DNA of 64,000 nucleotides from Sphingobium sufflavum (GCF_021403115.1 NZ_JAJSSH010000002.1:124001-188000); one strand, 5' to 3'. Positions 1-10,309 are shown, numbered from the stretch's first letter. The notes: generated by a model from the sequence alone, not told the origin. Numbers and translations: made by a program.

Positions 1-2
1 CG

Positions 3-200
3 TCCGCTGCCTATGTCGACGGCAAGTACGGCCTTGATGGCCTGTATGTCGGCGTTCCGGTGGTCATCGGCGCCGGTGGTGTCGAGGAAGTCGTCGAAAT
101 CACGCTGGACGAGACGGCGAAGGCCGGCCTTCAGGTGTCGATCGACGCCGTCAAGGAGCTGCTTGTTGCCTGCAAGAGCATCGACCCCAGCCTGGCCTGA
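3..200 (+). CDS. mdh: malate dehydrogenase, C-terminal fragment (cut by window edge)
   Basis: The last 65 codons of a gene that begins before the window, read in the frame starting at base 3. The peptide carries the GLYVGVPVVIGAGGVEEVVE segment and ends in CKSIDPSLA, which matches the C-terminus of LDH-like NAD-dependent malate dehydrogenases of alphaproteobacteria. The enzyme oxidises malate to oxaloacetate in the TCA cycle. It sits 76 bases before sucD on the same strand, the usual mdh-suc arrangement of this class, so it is probably the first gene of the TCA cluster. The NAD-binding and catalytic parts lie outside the window and cannot be checked. Confidence 0.85.
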   Translation, partial: SAAYVDGKYGLDGLYVGVPVVIGAGGVEEVVEITLDETAKAGLQVSIDAVKELLVACKSIDPSLA

Positions 201-276
201 CGAACAAGGGGCGTCCGGTCCAGAAGGCCGGGCGCGCCTTTCCGCATAGACGTCACCGACCCGAAAAGGGGGATAT

Positions 277-1161
277 ATGTCCATTCTCATCGACAAGAAT
301 ACCAAGGTCATCACGCAGGGCATGACCGGCGCGACCGGCACCTTCCACACCGAGACCGCGCTGGCCTATGGCACGCAGATGGTTGGCGGCGTGACCCCCG
401 GCAAGGGTGGCACGACCCACATCGGTCTGCCCAACTTCAACACGGTCGCCGAAGCCAAGCACGCCACGGGCGCCAATGCTTCGGTCATCTATGTGCCGCC
501 GCCATTCGCGGCTGACTCCATCCTGGAAGCGATCGACGCGGAAATCCCGCTGATCGTCGCCATCACCGAGGGTATCCCGGTGCTCGACATGGTTCGCGTC
601 AAGCGCGCCCTGTCCGGTTCGAAGTCGCGCCTGATCGGCCCGAACTGCCCCGGCCTGTTGACCCCCAATGAGTGCAAGATCGGCATCATGCCCGGCAGCA
701 TCTTCAAAAAGGGTTCGGTCGGCGTCGTTTCGCGCTCTGGCACGCTGACCTATGAGGCGGTGTTCCAGACCACGAACGCAGGCCTGGGTCAGACCACGGC
801 TGTCGGCATCGGCGGCGATCCGGTCAACGGCACCAACTTCATCGACGTGCTGGAACTGTTCCTGGCCGACGACGAGACCAAGTCGATCATCATGATCGGC
901 GAAATCGGCGGCGACGCGGAAGAGCAGGCTGCACAGTTCCTGATCGACGAGGCCAAGCGTGGCCGCAAGAAGCCGATGGCTGGCTTCATCGCGGGCCGCA
1001 CGGCGCCTCCGGGCCGTCGTATGGGCCATGCCGGCGCGATCGTGTCGGGCGGCAAGGGCGATGCCGAGAGCAAGATTGCGGCGATGGAGGCAGCGGGCAT
1101 CCGCGTTTCCTCCAGCCCCAGCCTGCTTGGCGAAACGCTCGTCGAAGTGCTCAAGGGCTGA
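277..1161 (+). CDS. sucD: succinate-CoA ligase (ADP/GDP-forming) subunit alpha
   Basis: A 294-residue protein of the length usual for SucD. The N-terminal CoA-binding Rossmann domain has the segment [15 protein letters not shown], and the ligase domain has [20 protein letters not shown] and [20 protein letters not shown]; the last holds the histidine that is phosphorylated during catalysis (GHAGA). The alpha subunit pairs with SucC to interconvert succinyl-CoA and succinate with nucleotide triphosphate formation. The ATG is preceded by a GA-rich stretch (aaaaggggga). No sucC lies between mdh and this gene, so the beta subunit must be encoded upstream of mdh or elsewhere. Confidence 0.95.
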   Translation: MSILIDKNTKVITQGMTGATGTFHTETALAYGTQMVGGVTPGKGGTTHIGLPNFNTVAEAKHATGANASVIYVPPPFAADSILEAIDAEIPLIVAITEGIPVLDMVRVKRALSGSKSRLIGPNCPGLLTPNECKIGIMPGSIFKKGSVGVVSRSGTLTYEAVFQTTNAGLGQTTAVGIGGDPVNGTNFIDVLELFLADDETKSIIMIGEIGGDAEEQAAQFLIDEAKRGRKKPMAGFIAGRTAPPGRRMGHAGAIVSGGKGDAESKIAAMEAAGIRVSSSPSLLGETLVEVLKG

Positions 1162-1168
1162 TCTGTCG

Positions 1169-1204
1169 GGTCGGAACCGCTGCCGCGGCGTGGCGGTTCC
1201 GACC
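1169..1204 (+). terminator. strong hairpin after sucD (terminator or processing site)
   Basis: Two perfectly complementary 12-base arms (1169-1180 and 1193-1204) flank a 12-base GC-rich loop, eight bases after the sucD stop. No T-run follows, so it may act as a 3' stabiliser or a Rho-assisted terminator rather than a classical intrinsic terminator. It lies in the 260-base gap before sucA and could set different expression of the mdh-sucD and sucA-sucB-lpd parts. Confidence 0.5.
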
Positions 1205-1422
1205 GGATGGCTGACGATGATCGGCAAGGCGGCGACAGGTGTTTGTCGCCTCGTGGCGCAAATGAAGCGGAAATGAGGGGCGCACGCGCGCACTCACCGG
1301 CCTTCGGGAAGGGGTCCGGTCCGCTCCATGGATGAACGGACGAACGGGGGCGAACCGCACGGCGGGTGACAGGTAAACAGGTTTACCATCATCGGCCCTA
1401 ACGCAGGCGATTGGAAACGGCA

Positions 1423-4242
1423 ATGGGATATGAAGGTCAGATAGGCGACGGATTGCCCGGTGCCGAAGTGGAGCAGGGGCCGAGCTGGGAACGGCGCGGG
1501 TGGCCGCTCGACACCACGGATGACCTGACGGCCGCGCTGGACCCGACCCAGATGGCGGTCGCGGTGAAGGCTGCCGCGAAAAAATCTGGCGCGCCGATCG
1601 GCGATGCCGATATCGCCGTCGCTGCGGCGGATGCGATCCGCGCGATGATGTTGATCCGCACCTATCGGGTGCGGGGCCATCTCGCGGCCAATCTCGATCC
1701 GCTGGGCCTGACCCAGCGTGAGTTGCCCGCGGATCTGACGCCCGAATATCATGGCTTTTCCGGTGCGGACATCGACCGCCGCGTCTATCTGGGCGGCCAT
1801 CTCGGTCTGGAGTGGGGCACGATCCGCGAGGTCGTGAACATCCTGCGCGCCAATTATTGCGGCAATGTCGGCCTAGAATATATGCATATCGCCGACGTGG
1901 AGGAGCGGGTGTTCCTTCAGGATCGGATGGAAGGCGCCGACAAGTCGATCGACTTCACGCCAGAGGGCAAGAAGGCGATCCTGTCGAAGGTCATCCACGG
2001 TGAGCAGTACGAAAAATTCCTGGGCCGCAAATATGTCGGCACCAAGCGTTTCGGCCTCGATGGTGGCGAGTCCATGATCCCCGCGCTCGAAGCGGTCATC
2101 AAATATGGTGGCCAGCAGGGCGTGCGCGAGATCGTCTATGGCATGGCCCATCGTGGCCGCCTGAACGTGCTGGCCAATGTGATGGCCAAGGGCTTCCGCG
2201 TCATCTTCCACGAATTTTCCGGTGGCACCGCCAACCCGGAAGATGTCGGCGGTTCGGGCGACGTGAAATATCATCTCGGCACCTCCACCGACCGCGAGTT
2301 CGACGGGGTGAAGGTGCATATGTCGCTGGTCCCCAACCCGTCGCATCTGGAGACGGTAGACCCCATCGTGCTGGGCAAGGTGCGCGCGCAGCAGGTGTTC
2401 CGCGATGACATCGGTACGCATAACCAGGTTCTGCCCGTGCTGATCCATGGTGACGCGGCCTTCGCCGGACAGGGCATTGTGTGGGAGTGCCTCGGCTTCT
2501 CCGGCGTGTCAGGCTATAACACCGGCGGCTGCATCCATTTCATCATCAACAACCAGATCGGCTTTACGACCAGCCCGCAATTCTCGCGCGGCTCGCCCTA
2601 TCCGAGCGACGTGGCGAAGGGCGTGCAGGCGCCGATCATCCACGTCAACGGCGACGACCCGGAAGCGGTGACCTTCGCGTGCAAGATTGCGATCGAATAT
2701 CGCCAGACGTTCCACCGCGACGTGGTGATCGACATGTGGTGCTATCGCCGCTTCGGCCATAATGAGGGCGATGAGCCGGGCTTCACCCAACCGCTGATGT
2801 ACCAGAAGATCCGCCAGCATCCGCCGGTGAGCGAAGTCTATGCCGCGCGCCTGACCGCCGAGGGCGTAATCGACGCGGGCTATTCGCAGGGCGTCACCGA
2901 CGCCTTTGTCGCGCAGCTGGAAGAAGAGTTCGACGCGGCCAAGAGCTACAAGGCGAATAAGGCCGACTGGTTCGCGGGTCGCTGGTCGGGCCTGCACCAG
3001 CCCGCCAACGCCGAAACCGCGCGCCAGAATGTGGAAACCGCGATCAATCCCAAGCTGTTCGACAGCCTGGGCAAGACGCTGACTACGGTGCCGGAGGGCG
3101 TGAACGTCCACAAGACGTTGCGCCGCATTCTCGACGCCAAGACGGAAATGTTCGCCAGCAGTGCCAATTTCGACTGGGCGACCGGTGAGGCGCTGGCCTT
3201 TGGTTCGCTCCTGTCGGAAGGCTATGGCGTTCGCCTGTCGGGTCAGGATTCGGGCCGCGGTACCTTCAGCCAGCGACATTCGGTCTGGGTCGACCAGAAT
3301 ACGGAGAGCAAATATATCCCGCTCTCCACCGTGCCGCATGGCCGGTTCGAGGTCCTGGACAGCCCGCTGAGCGAATATGGCGTGCTGGGTTTCGAATATG
3401 GTTTCGCCATGGCCGATCCCAAGACGCTGGTGCTGTGGGAAGCGCAGTTCGGCGACTTCGCCAACGGCGCGCAGATCGTCTTCGACCAATATATCGCCTC
3501 GTCGGAGAGCAAGTGGCTGCGCGCTAACGGCCTCGTCTGCCTGCTGCCGCACGGCTATGAGGGGCAGGGGCCGGAGCATAGCTCCGCGCGTCTGGAGCGG
3601 TTCCTGCAACTGTGCGCGGAGGGCAACATCCAGGTTGCCAACTGCACCACGCCTGCGAACTATTTCCACATCCTGCGCCGCCAGATGCTGCGTCCGTTCC
3701 GCAAGCCGCTGATCATCATGACGCCCAAGTCGCTGCTGCGCCACAAGCTGGCGGTGAGCAAGGCGTCGGACTTCCAGGGCGACACGCATTTCATGCGCCT
3801 GCTGTCGGACACCAATCCGGCACCAGACGTGGAGACGAAGCGTCTGGTGCTGTGCTCCGGCAAGGTCAGTTATGACCTGATCGAGGCGCGTGACGCGGCG
3901 GGGGACAAGAACACCCAGATCGTCCGCGTGGAACAGCTCTACCCCTTCCCGACCGAAGCCTTGGCGGTGCGTCTGTCGCGCATGCCGAATCTGGAAGAGG
4001 TGATCTGGTGCCAGGAGGAGCCGCGCAACAATGGCGGCTGGTTCTTCGTGGAACCGTTCATCGAGCAGGCGCTGGATGCCGCTGGCAAGGCGCCGATGCG
4101 CGCCCGCTATGCCGGTCGCAAGGCGTCGGCGTCGCCCGCCACGGGCCTCGCCAAGCGTCACCTTGCCGAACAGGGCGCTCTCATCGCCGACGCGCTGGGC
4201 CATAGTGTCCGCGACGAAATCAAACGCCAGAAGAAGGGCTGA
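1423..4242 (+). CDS. sucA: 2-oxoglutarate dehydrogenase E1 component
   Basis: A 939-residue thiamine-diphosphate enzyme, normal length for OdhA/SucA. The N-terminal segment after the first 30 residues ([12 protein letters not shown]) is typical of sphingomonad SucA. Further in are the [12 protein letters not shown] motif, the GDAAFAGQG ThDP/Mg segment followed by INNQIGFTT, and the C-terminal transketolase-like domain with the [20 protein letters not shown] motif. It decarboxylates 2-oxoglutarate and reductively succinylates the lipoyl group of SucB. The start is placed at the ATG at 1423; an in-frame TTG at 1411 would add four residues. It is followed after 8 bases by sucB, so the two are certainly co-transcribed. 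Confidence 0.96.
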   Translation: MGYEGQIGDGLPGAEVEQGPSWERRGWPLDTTDDLTAALDPTQMAVAVKAAAKKSGAPIGDADIAVAAADAIRAMMLIRTYRVRGHLAANLDPLGLTQRELPADLTPEYHGFSGADIDRRVYLGGHLGLEWGTIREVVNILRANYCGNVGLEYMHIADVEERVFLQDRMEGADKSIDFTPEGKKAILSKVIHGEQYEKFLGRKYVGTKRFGLDGGESMIPALEAVIKYGGQQGVREIVYGMAHRGRLNVLANVMAKGFRVIFHEFSGGTANPEDVGGSGDVKYHLGTSTDREFDGVKVHMSLVPNPSHLETVDPIVLGKVRAQQVFRDDIGTHNQVLPVLIHGDAAFAGQGIVWECLGFSGVSGYNTGGCIHFIINNQIGFTTSPQFSRGSPYPSDVAKGVQAPIIHVNGDDPEAVTFACKIAIEYRQTFHRDVVIDMWCYRRFGHNEGDEPGFTQPLMYQKIRQHPPVSEVYAARLTAEGVIDAGYSQGVTDAFVAQLEEEFDAAKSYKANKADWFAGRWSGLHQPANAETARQNVETAINPKLFDSLGKTLTTVPEGVNVHKTLRRILDAKTEMFASSANFDWATGEALAFGSLLSEGYGVRLSGQDSGRGTFSQRHSVWVDQNTESKYIPLSTVPHGRFEVLDSPLSEYGVLGFEYGFAMADPKTLVLWEAQFGDFANGAQIVFDQYIASSESKWLRANGLVCLLPHGYEGQGPEHSSARLERFLQLCAEGNIQVANCTTPANYFHILRRQMLRPFRKPLIIMTPKSLLRHKLAVSKASDFQGDTHFMRLLSDTNPAPDVETKRLVLCSGKVSYDLIEARDAAGDKNTQIVRVEQLYPFPTEALAVRLSRMPNLEEVIWCQEEPRNNGGWFFVEPFIEQALDAAGKAPMRARYAGRKASASPATGLAKRHLAEQGALIADALGHSVRDEIKRQKKG

Positions 4243-4250
4243 TCATTCCC

Positions 4251-5483
4251 ATGGCTATCGAAGTCAAAGTGCCCGTTCTGGGCGAATCCGTGACCGAAGC
4301 GACCGTTGGACAGTGGCTGAAGAAGCCCGGCGACGTGGTGGCGGCGGATGAACCCATTGTCAGCCTGGAGACGGACAAGGTTGCGGTCGACGTGCCATCG
4401 CCCGTTGCGGGCGTGCTGAGCGCGCAGCTGGTCGCCGAAGGCGATACCGTCAACGTCGGCACCGTCATCGCCGCCATCGAGGAAGGCGGCGCGGGCGCAA
4501 AGCCCGTCGCTGCGGCTGCCGCACCCGCCAAGGCGGAAAGCGCCGCACCGGCGCCTGCCGCCTCCGCCCCGGCCGAGGATAACAACAGCGTCACCCTGTC
4601 CCCGGCAGTTCGCCGTCTGGTGCTGGAGCATGGCCTCGATCCCAGCAAGATCAAGGGCACCGGCAAGGACGGCCGTCTGACCAAGGATGACGTGACCGCC
4701 GCGATCGCGGACGGCTCGGCGGTTGCAGCGGCAGCTTCGGCTGCTGCGGTGGAGGCGGTCGCTGCTACTGCTGTCCCGGCCACGCGCAAGCAGGAGCGGG
4801 TCAAGATGACCCGCCTGCGCCAGACCGTCGCCAAGCGGCTGAAGAGCGCGCAGGAAACGGCGGCGCTGCTGACCACCTTCAACGATGTCGACATGACCAA
4901 TGTCATCGAGGCGCGGAACAAATATAAGGATTTGTTCGAGAAGAAGCATGGCGTCCGGCTGGGCTTCATGGGTTTCTTCACCAAGGCGGTGACGCTGGCC
5001 CTGCGCGATATTCCGGCGGTCAATGCGCAGATCGAGGGTGACGAGATCGTCTATAATGACTTCGCCGACATCTCGGTCGCGGTGTCCGCGCCCAACGGTC
5101 TGGTCGTTCCGGTCATCCGCGATGCGGAGAAGCTGAGCGTCGCCGAGATCGAGCGTACCATCGGCAATTTCGGCAAGAAGGCCAAGGAAGGCCAGTTGAC
5201 GATGGAAGATATGAAGGGCGGCACCTTCACCATCTCCAACGGCGGTGTGTTCGGTTCGCTGATGTCGACGCCGATCATCAACCCGCCGCAGTCCGCCGTG
5301 CTGGGCTTGCACCGCATCGAGGACCGCCCCGTGGTCCGCAACGGCCAGATCGTCATCCGTCCGATGATGTATCTCGCGCTCAGCTATGACCATCGCCTGA
5401 TCGACGGCCGCGAAGCCGTGACCTTCCTGGTCGCGGTCAAGAATGCGATCGAGGATCCGACGCGGTTGCTGATCGACCTTTGA
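4251..5483 (+). CDS. sucB: dihydrolipoyllysine-residue succinyltransferase (2-oxoglutarate dehydrogenase E2)
   Basis: A 410-residue E2 with a single N-terminal lipoyl domain (lipoylated Lys43 in the ETDKV motif), an Ala/Pro-rich linker (about residues 80-105), a peripheral E3-binding domain ([15 protein letters not shown], about 112-150), a second Ala-rich linker and the catalytic domain. The acyltransferase signature is DHRLIDG, with His381 and Asp385 as the catalytic pair. It transfers the succinyl group from lipoamide to CoA and forms the core of the complex. It lies directly after sucA (8-base gap). Confidence 0.96.
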   Translation: MAIEVKVPVLGESVTEATVGQWLKKPGDVVAADEPIVSLETDKVAVDVPSPVAGVLSAQLVAEGDTVNVGTVIAAIEEGGAGAKPVAAAAAPAKAESAAPAPAASAPAEDNNSVTLSPAVRRLVLEHGLDPSKIKGTGKDGRLTKDDVTAAIADGSAVAAAASAAAVEAVAATAVPATRKQERVKMTRLRQTVAKRLKSAQETAALLTTFNDVDMTNVIEARNKYKDLFEKKHGVRLGFMGFFTKAVTLALRDIPAVNAQIEGDEIVYNDFADISVAVSAPNGLVVPVIRDAEKLSVAEIERTIGNFGKKAKEGQLTMEDMKGGTFTISNGGVFGSLMSTPIINPPQSAVLGLHRIEDRPVVRNGQIVIRPMMYLALSYDHRLIDGREAVTFLVAVKNAIEDPTRLLIDL

Positions 5484-5495
5484 GAATGAGCTTCG

Positions 5496-5516
5496 GGGCC
5501 GCGCATGTCGCGGCCC
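5496..5516 (+). terminator. hairpin between sucB and lpd
   Basis: An 8-bp perfect GC stem (5496-5503 with 5509-5516) with a 5-base loop lies in the 87-base sucB-lpd gap. There is no T-run after it, so partial termination or mRNA stabilisation is more likely than a full stop. Confidence 0.4.
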
Positions 5517-5570
5517 TGTCATTTGCACTATAGACAATGCCCCGTGGCGGAACGGGTGACGGAGTGAAAC

Positions 5571-6971
5571 ATGGCTGAGTTCGACTATGATGTCCTGGTG
5601 ATCGGCGCAGGCCCCGGCGGTTATGTCGCCGCGATCCGGGCCGCGCAGCTTGGCCTCAAGACCGCCTGCGCGGAGAGCCGGGCGACGCTGGGCGGCACCT
5701 GCCTCAACGTCGGCTGTATTCCGTCCAAGACGCTGCTCAACGCATCGGGCCTCTATCATGAGGCGGCATCGGGTGCGCTTGCCAAGCATGGCGTGAAGCT
5801 CGGCTCCGTCGAACTCGACCTGCCTGCCCTGATGGCGGACAAGAATGACGCGGTGAAGGGCCTGACCGGTGGCATCGAATATCTGTTCAAGAAGAACAAG
5901 GTCGACTGGCTGAAGGGCTTGGCCACCTTTACCGGCGCCCACACCGTCGAAGTGGGCGGCAAGAGCGTCACCGCGAAGAATATTGTCATCGCCACCGGTT
6001 CCAGCGTCACCCCTCTGCCCGGCGTGACCGTGGACAATGATGGCGGCGTGGTGGTGGATTCCACCGGCGCGCTGGCGCTCCCCGCCGTGCCCAAGAACCT
6101 TGTCGTGATCGGCGGCGGTGTCATCGGCCTCGAACTTGGTTCCGTCTGGGGCCGTCTGGGCGCGAAGGTGACGGTCGTCGAATTCCTCGACCAGATCCTG
6201 CCCGGTATGGACGGCGACGTCCGCGCCGAGGCGGCCAAGATTTTCAAGAAGCAGGGCTTCGACATCAAGACCTCGACCAAGGTCACGGGCGTTAGCGTCA
6301 AGGGCAAGACCGCCAGCGTCACTGTCGAACCCGCAGCGGGTGGAGAGGCGCAGACCCTGGAAGCCGATGCGGTGCTGGTCGCCATCGGCCGCCGCCCGAA
6401 TACGGAGGGGCTGGGCCTCGACGCCATCGGGTTGGCGCTCAATGCGCGCGGTCAGATTGAGACGGACCATGATTTCGCCACCAGCGTCCCCGGCGTGTGG
6501 GCGATCGGCGATGTGATCCCCGGCCCGATGCTCGCCCATAAGGCGGAGGATGAGGGCGTCGCCGTTGCGGAGAATATTGCGGGCCTGACCGGCATCGTGA
6601 ACCATGACGTGATCCCGTCCGTGGTCTACACCCACCCGGAAATCGCCGGCGTCGGCCTGACCGAGGAAGCGGCGAAGGCCAGGGGCGCGGTCAAGGTCGG
6701 CAAGTTCCCGATGATGGCGAACAGCCGGGCCAAGGCGATCAGCGACACCGACGGCTTCGTGAAGATCATCGCGGATGCCGAGACGGACAAGGTTCTGGGC
6801 GTCTGGATCATCGGTGCGCCCGCGGGCACGATGATCGCGCAGGCGGCACAGGCGATGGAGTTTGGCGCGTCGAGCGAGGACATCGCCTACACCTGCCATG
6901 CGCACCCCACGCACAGCGAAGCGATTAAGGAAGCGGCGATGGCCGTGCGGGGCAAGCCCATCCATATGTGA
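5571..6971 (+). CDS. lpdA: dihydrolipoyl dehydrogenase (E3)
   Basis: A 466-residue FAD flavoprotein. The FAD-binding GAGPGG motif is at residues 12-17, the redox-active disulfide at Cys44 and Cys49 (GGTCLNVGCIPSK), the NAD-binding GGGVIGLELGS motif near residue 180, and the C-terminal dimer interface has the HAHPTHSE motif with catalytic His445 and Glu450. It reoxidises dihydrolipoamide of the E2 component to make NADH. As the last gene of the sucAB cluster it most likely serves 2-oxoglutarate dehydrogenase; whether it also serves pyruvate dehydrogenase cannot be told from here. Confidence 0.95.
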   Translation: MAEFDYDVLVIGAGPGGYVAAIRAAQLGLKTACAESRATLGGTCLNVGCIPSKTLLNASGLYHEAASGALAKHGVKLGSVELDLPALMADKNDAVKGLTGGIEYLFKKNKVDWLKGLATFTGAHTVEVGGKSVTAKNIVIATGSSVTPLPGVTVDNDGGVVVDSTGALALPAVPKNLVVIGGGVIGLELGSVWGRLGAKVTVVEFLDQILPGMDGDVRAEAAKIFKKQGFDIKTSTKVTGVSVKGKTASVTVEPAAGGEAQTLEADAVLVAIGRRPNTEGLGLDAIGLALNARGQIETDHDFATSVPGVWAIGDVIPGPMLAHKAEDEGVAVAENIAGLTGIVNHDVIPSVVYTHPEIAGVGLTEEAAKARGAVKVGKFPMMANSRAKAISDTDGFVKIIADAETDKVLGVWIIGAPAGTMIAQAAQAMEFGASSEDIAYTCHAHPTHSEAIKEAAMAVRGKPIHM

Positions 6972-7135
6972 GCCATCCGTGCCCGTCCGTCCCTCTTTGG
7001 CAGGCTCGAAGGGGACGGGCGCGGACGGACTGTCCTGTTTCGGGATGGTTCCCGGTCGGGTACGACCTTGGTTGCGGTTCCCGTGGGACGCCGATGCGTC
7101 TAGGTGGGGACAAGCAAAAAGGTCGGAATTTCAAT

Positions 7136-7309
7136 ATGAATCGTTATTCCATCGCTGCCCTTGTGGTGGTCGCGGCGCTCTCGGCCATGTTGTCGACGGG
7201 CATGTCGGTCGATGTCCCCGTTGCGCAGGCGGTCGCTGCGGTCGGCATGGACCGGCATGCGGAGCAAGGTCTTCTCATCGCGCGGCATGACGGCTTGACG
7301 CAGCCCTGA
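7136..7309 (+). CDS. small secreted hypothetical protein (57 aa)
   Basis: I do not recognise this protein. It starts MNRYSIAALVVVAALSAML, a short basic N-region plus a hydrophobic core, with a possible signal peptidase site after VAQA (about residue 31). The remainder is a short polar tail of about 26 residues ending HDGLTQP. A weak ribosome-binding sequence (ggtcgga) precedes the ATG. It lies 164 bases after lpd on the same strand. It may be a small exported peptide, but with so little sequence it could also be a chance reading frame. Confidence 0.45.
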   Translation: MNRYSIAALVVVAALSAMLSTGMSVDVPVAQAVAAVGMDRHAEQGLLIARHDGLTQP

Positions 7310-7406
7310 TCCGGCGAAACCGCTCTGATATAGTTTCGCCCGCGCGATCGGAGCAGCGTGAAGCGGGTTGTTGGTTGATTGTCCCTACTTCGCCACATCT
7401 GTTGGG

Positions 7407-8096
7407 TTAGCAGGGGCACAGTTGCGGTCGACGTTTGGTTTCCGGTGCGGCTCTCCGCAGGGCATGATGGGTAGGCGGCATCCTGAACGATGTCCTTTCC
7501 GTGCGGATGCTCGGCTCACGGCAGAGCCTCCCAACTCCCGCTCTCCGACAGCGTTTGACGCCCTTTCTCGGCAGTCCGGTATCCCTATCCCCCAGCGCCC
7601 GCTGGAACAGTCCTACATCGACCCATGTGTTGAACTTCCAGCCGACCGCATTGTGGGTACCGGTCTGCCGAAAGCCACAGCGTCGATGCAGTGCGACGCT
7701 CGCAGGATTGGGCAGGGCAATCAGCGCGACGGCCTGCCGACACCCCAACTCCGCCAATATCTGGAGCAGCAGGTGATAGAGGCGCGTGCCTAGTCCCCGG
7801 CCGATTGCATCCCGTGCCAGATAGATGGTCGGCTCCACGGTGAAGCGATAGGCGTGCCGGGCATGGAAGGGTCCGGCATAGGCATAGCCAGCGATCCCGC
7901 CGTCCGTTTTCTCCGCCACGACCCAGGGCAGATGTTGTCCCAGTACGTCGGCGATTCGCGGTGTCATGGTCGCGCCGTCAGGCGGATCGGTCTCGAACGT
8001 GATCGCCGTATCGCGGACATAGGGTGCAGAAAGGGCGGCTAGGGCTGCGGCATCTTCTGGCCTTGTCCGACGCAGGATCACCGGTGGGCGCGCCAA
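7407..8096 (-). CDS. GNAT family N-acetyltransferase (phosphinothricin/methionine sulfone type) with C-terminal extension
   Basis: Residues 1-168 form a complete GNAT domain: ILRRTRPEDAAALAALSAPYV at the N-terminus, the acetyl-CoA-binding GRGLGTRLYHLLLQ motif, and the typical end NPASVALHRRCGFRQTG ... WVDVGLFQRAL. This resembles acetyltransferases that act on the amino group of phosphinothricin or methionine sulfoximine/sulfone. About 60 further residues rich in Arg and Pro follow, which the family normally lacks. The start codon is a TTG at 8096, one base after the sppA stop; a GTG at 8081 is also possible. It is probably co-transcribed with sppA. Confidence 0.8.
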   Translation of the reverse strand: MARPPVILRRTRPEDAAALAALSAPYVRDTAITFETDPPDGATMTPRIADVLGQHLPWVVAEKTDGGIAGYAYAGPFHARHAYRFTVEPTIYLARDAIGRGLGTRLYHLLLQILAELGCRQAVALIALPNPASVALHRRCGFRQTGTHNAVGWKFNTWVDVGLFQRALGDRDTGLPRKGVKRCRRAGVGRLCREPSIRTERTSFRMPPTHHALRRAAPETKRRPQLCPC

Positions 8097-8097
8097 T

Positions 8098-9990
8098 TTA
8101 CCGGGCGTTCAGCCACGCGCCCAGCCAGCCCCAGATCCCGCCGTTCGCGCCCGCCTTTGCGACGGTGGATGGTGGCCCGCCCAGCCCCCGGCACTCCAGA
8201 CAGTCCGCCCGGATCGCGGACCCGGACAGCATTGCCCGCGCCTGCACCAATGCCCCCTGCGCCGCCTGCTCCCGCCTGCGCGACTGGAGGGTCAGCCAGT
8301 CGAGCGCCGCCGGGCGTGCTTTCGTCCCGGCCCGTGCGCTGACCGACCCCAGAAATTGCGAGACAGGGTCGAGTGTGGGGTCCAGCCAGCGGGGACGGGC
8401 ATCGGTACCGGTCAGCTTGGCGCGCCGCGCCGCCTCCGCCACGGCATCGTCCAGCCCGCCGAACGCATCGACCAGCCGCAATTGCCGGGCAGAGCCGCCA
8501 TCCCACACCCGGCCCTCCGCGATTTTCTCTGCCTGATCGACGGGCAGATGCCGTGCGGAGGCGACCAGTCCCACGAACTGGCGATAGACATGCTCGACCG
8601 TGGACTGGGCGATGGCATTGAATGCGGGGCTGACCCCGCCCGTCACATCGGGTTCGCCGGACAGGGGCGTGGTGCGGACGCCGTCGCTGGTCACGCCGAT
8701 CTTGGCCAATGTCCCCTCGAAGCTGGGCAGGATACCGAACACCCCGATGGAACCGGTGATGGTGGACGGTTCGGCATAGATTTTTTGCCCCGCCGTGCTG
8801 ATCCAGTAGCCGCCGCTGGCCGCGACATTGCCCATGGAGATGACGACCGGCAATCCGGCTTTGCGGGCCTGCATCACCGACTGGCGGATCGCCTCCGCCG
8901 CTGTCACCGAGCCGCCGGGAGAATCGACGCGCACCACCAGCGCCTTGATCTTGTCATCGGCCAGCGCGTTGTCGATCAGGGCGGCGATGCTGTCACCGCC
9001 CGCGCTGCCCGGTCCGGCTTCGCCATCCACGATTTCACCCGCGACGGTCACGACGCCGACCTTGCCCTGATCGCGGCTGGCGGGATGACGGCGCAAATAG
9101 TCCTCCAGCGGGATGGAGGCATAGGTGCCGTCATTCTCCGGGTCTGCGCCGGCAATCTCCGTCACTCGGTCGTTGAAGCCATAGTCGTCGCCCAGCTTGT
9201 CCACGAGACCGCGCGAGAGGGCTGCCTTGGCCGCATCGCCCTTGAAATCGCGGGCGACGAGCATCGGGTCTGCGGCATAGGCGGCGACCTGCGCCTTGGG
9301 CCGGGCGCCGTGGACATTGGCGATCCAGTTGCTCCACAAAGAGGAAGCAAGCGCTTGTGCGGCCTCCTTGGCCGGAGGCGACTGGTCGGCGCGGATATAG
9401 GGTTCGACGAAGCTCTTGTAGGTGCCCACGCGGTAGATATGGGTTGTGACGCCCAGTCGGTCGATCAGTCCCTTGTAATAGAGCTGGCTGCCGCCCGGCC
9501 CCGCGATGGCCACGAAGCCGAAGGGGGATAGCCATACCTCGCTGGCATGGGCCGCGATCTGGTATCCGCTATCGTCATATTGCACGGCATAGGTGAGGAC
9601 CGGCTTGCCTGCGCGGCGCACCTTGTCCATCGCCGCGCCCAGCCGCTGCCCGGCGACATGGCCTGTGCCTGTGAAGCGCGACAGGTCGATGACCACAGCC
9701 TTGATCGCATCGTCGCCTGCCGCCGTCTCCACCGCATGCACCACGTCGCGCAGCCGGTATTCGGGCGCCGACTCCGGTGCGCCGATGACGCTGAGCGGAT
9801 CGGAACCGGCTGGCTGTTCGACCAGTGCACCGTCCAGACTGACATACAGTGCGCCCCGTGCCGGGGCGGGGGCGGGTCGCACCATGGAAATGGCGGCATA
9901 GATGGCGATGAAAAAGCCGATGAGGAACAACAGGACCAGTGCGTCCTTGACGACCATGAGGAGACGCCATGCGCCCTTGATGAATCCCAC
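8098..9990 (-). CDS. sppA: signal peptide peptidase SppA, 67K type
   Basis: A 630-residue inner-membrane serine protease with one N-terminal transmembrane segment (residues 15-36, VKDALVLLFLIGFFIAIYAAIS) and two tandem S49 peptidase domains. The catalytic lysine is in the N-terminal repeat (Lys192, GTYKSFVEP) and the nucleophile serine in the C-terminal repeat (Ser392, GNVAASGGYW), the arrangement known from E. coli SppA. It degrades signal-peptide remnants after export. The start is a GTG at 9990 with an aagga ribosome-binding site seven to eight bases upstream. Confidence 0.93.
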   Translation of the reverse strand: MGFIKGAWRLLMVVKDALVLLFLIGFFIAIYAAISMVRPAPAPARGALYVSLDGALVEQPAGSDPLSVIGAPESAPEYRLRDVVHAVETAAGDDAIKAVVIDLSRFTGTGHVAGQRLGAAMDKVRRAGKPVLTYAVQYDDSGYQIAAHASEVWLSPFGFVAIAGPGGSQLYYKGLIDRLGVTTHIYRVGTYKSFVEPYIRADQSPPAKEAAQALASSLWSNWIANVHGARPKAQVAAYAADPMLVARDFKGDAAKAALSRGLVDKLGDDYGFNDRVTEIAGADPENDGTYASIPLEDYLRRHPASRDQGKVGVVTVAGEIVDGEAGPGSAGGDSIAALIDNALADDKIKALVVRVDSPGGSVTAAEAIRQSVMQARKAGLPVVISMGNVAASGGYWISTAGQKIYAEPSTITGSIGVFGILPSFEGTLAKIGVTSDGVRTTPLSGEPDVTGGVSPAFNAIAQSTVEHVYRQFVGLVASARHLPVDQAEKIAEGRVWDGGSARQLRLVDAFGGLDDAVAEAARRAKLTGTDARPRWLDPTLDPVSQFLGSVSARAGTKARPAALDWLTLQSRRREQAAQGALVQARAMLSGSAIRADCLECRGLGGPPSTVAKAGANGGIWGWLGAWLNAR

Positions 9991-10131
9991 CCGTCATTCC
10001 TTCTGTCATCCGGCCGGATCATGGGGTTGGCCGATAGGGACCGATGTCTAGAACATGGCGTGTGCTGCCGCAATCGCCGCACGCTTCGTGTCAGGGAGGA
10101 TGCGGGCGGCAAAAAAATCTGGCAACCCGGC

Positions 10132-10159
10132 TTGACCCTCCGTTCCGGCGGCCCATATT
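10132..10159 (+). promoter_or_regulatory. groESL housekeeping promoter (-35 TTGACC, -10 CATATT)
   Basis: TTGACC at 10132-10137 and CATATT at 10154-10159 are separated by 16 bases, a good alphaproteobacterial sigma-70-like promoter. The predicted transcription start falls at the left edge of the CIRCE operator, the arrangement expected for HrcA repression. Confidence 0.65.
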
Positions 10160-10167
10160 GCGCCCTG

Positions 10168-10194
10168 TTAGCACTCTGACCCAATGAGTGCTAA
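10168..10194 (+). promoter_or_regulatory. CIRCE operator (HrcA binding site)
   Basis: The inverted repeat TTAGCACTC - 9 bases - GAGTGCTAA is a perfect match to the CIRCE consensus. It lies just downstream of the promoter and about 115 bases before groES. HrcA, encoded outside this window, is expected to repress groESL here at normal temperature. Confidence 0.95.
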
Positions 10195-10309
10195 GCATGG
10201 CTTTCGCGCCCGCGACACCACCGTTCGATTCCCTGTTCCCCGGCCTTAAGGCTGGCCAGGACAAGGGCGGACGGCGATCGCGGCGCCTGTTTAGGGAAAG
10301 GGAACTCAT

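Larger units (their letters stand above)
9991..10309. other. divergent control region between sppA and groES
   Basis: A 319-base gap with no credible gene. Its right half carries the groESL promoter and CIRCE operator listed separately. The left half should hold the sppA promoter, but I could not pick a convincing one. Confidence 0.6.

Noticed and set aside
1171-1199. GGAAC-N17-GGTT as a stress promoter before sucA
   Set aside because: Both halves are arms of a perfect hairpin after sucD, which explains the sequence better.
253-1293. Long minus-strand open frame opposite sucD, and similar frames opposite sucA, sucB/lpd, mmsA and others
   Set aside because: They are antisense shadows of high-GC genes: low-complexity Arg/Ala/His-rich translations with no family character, while the other strand encodes clear enzymes.
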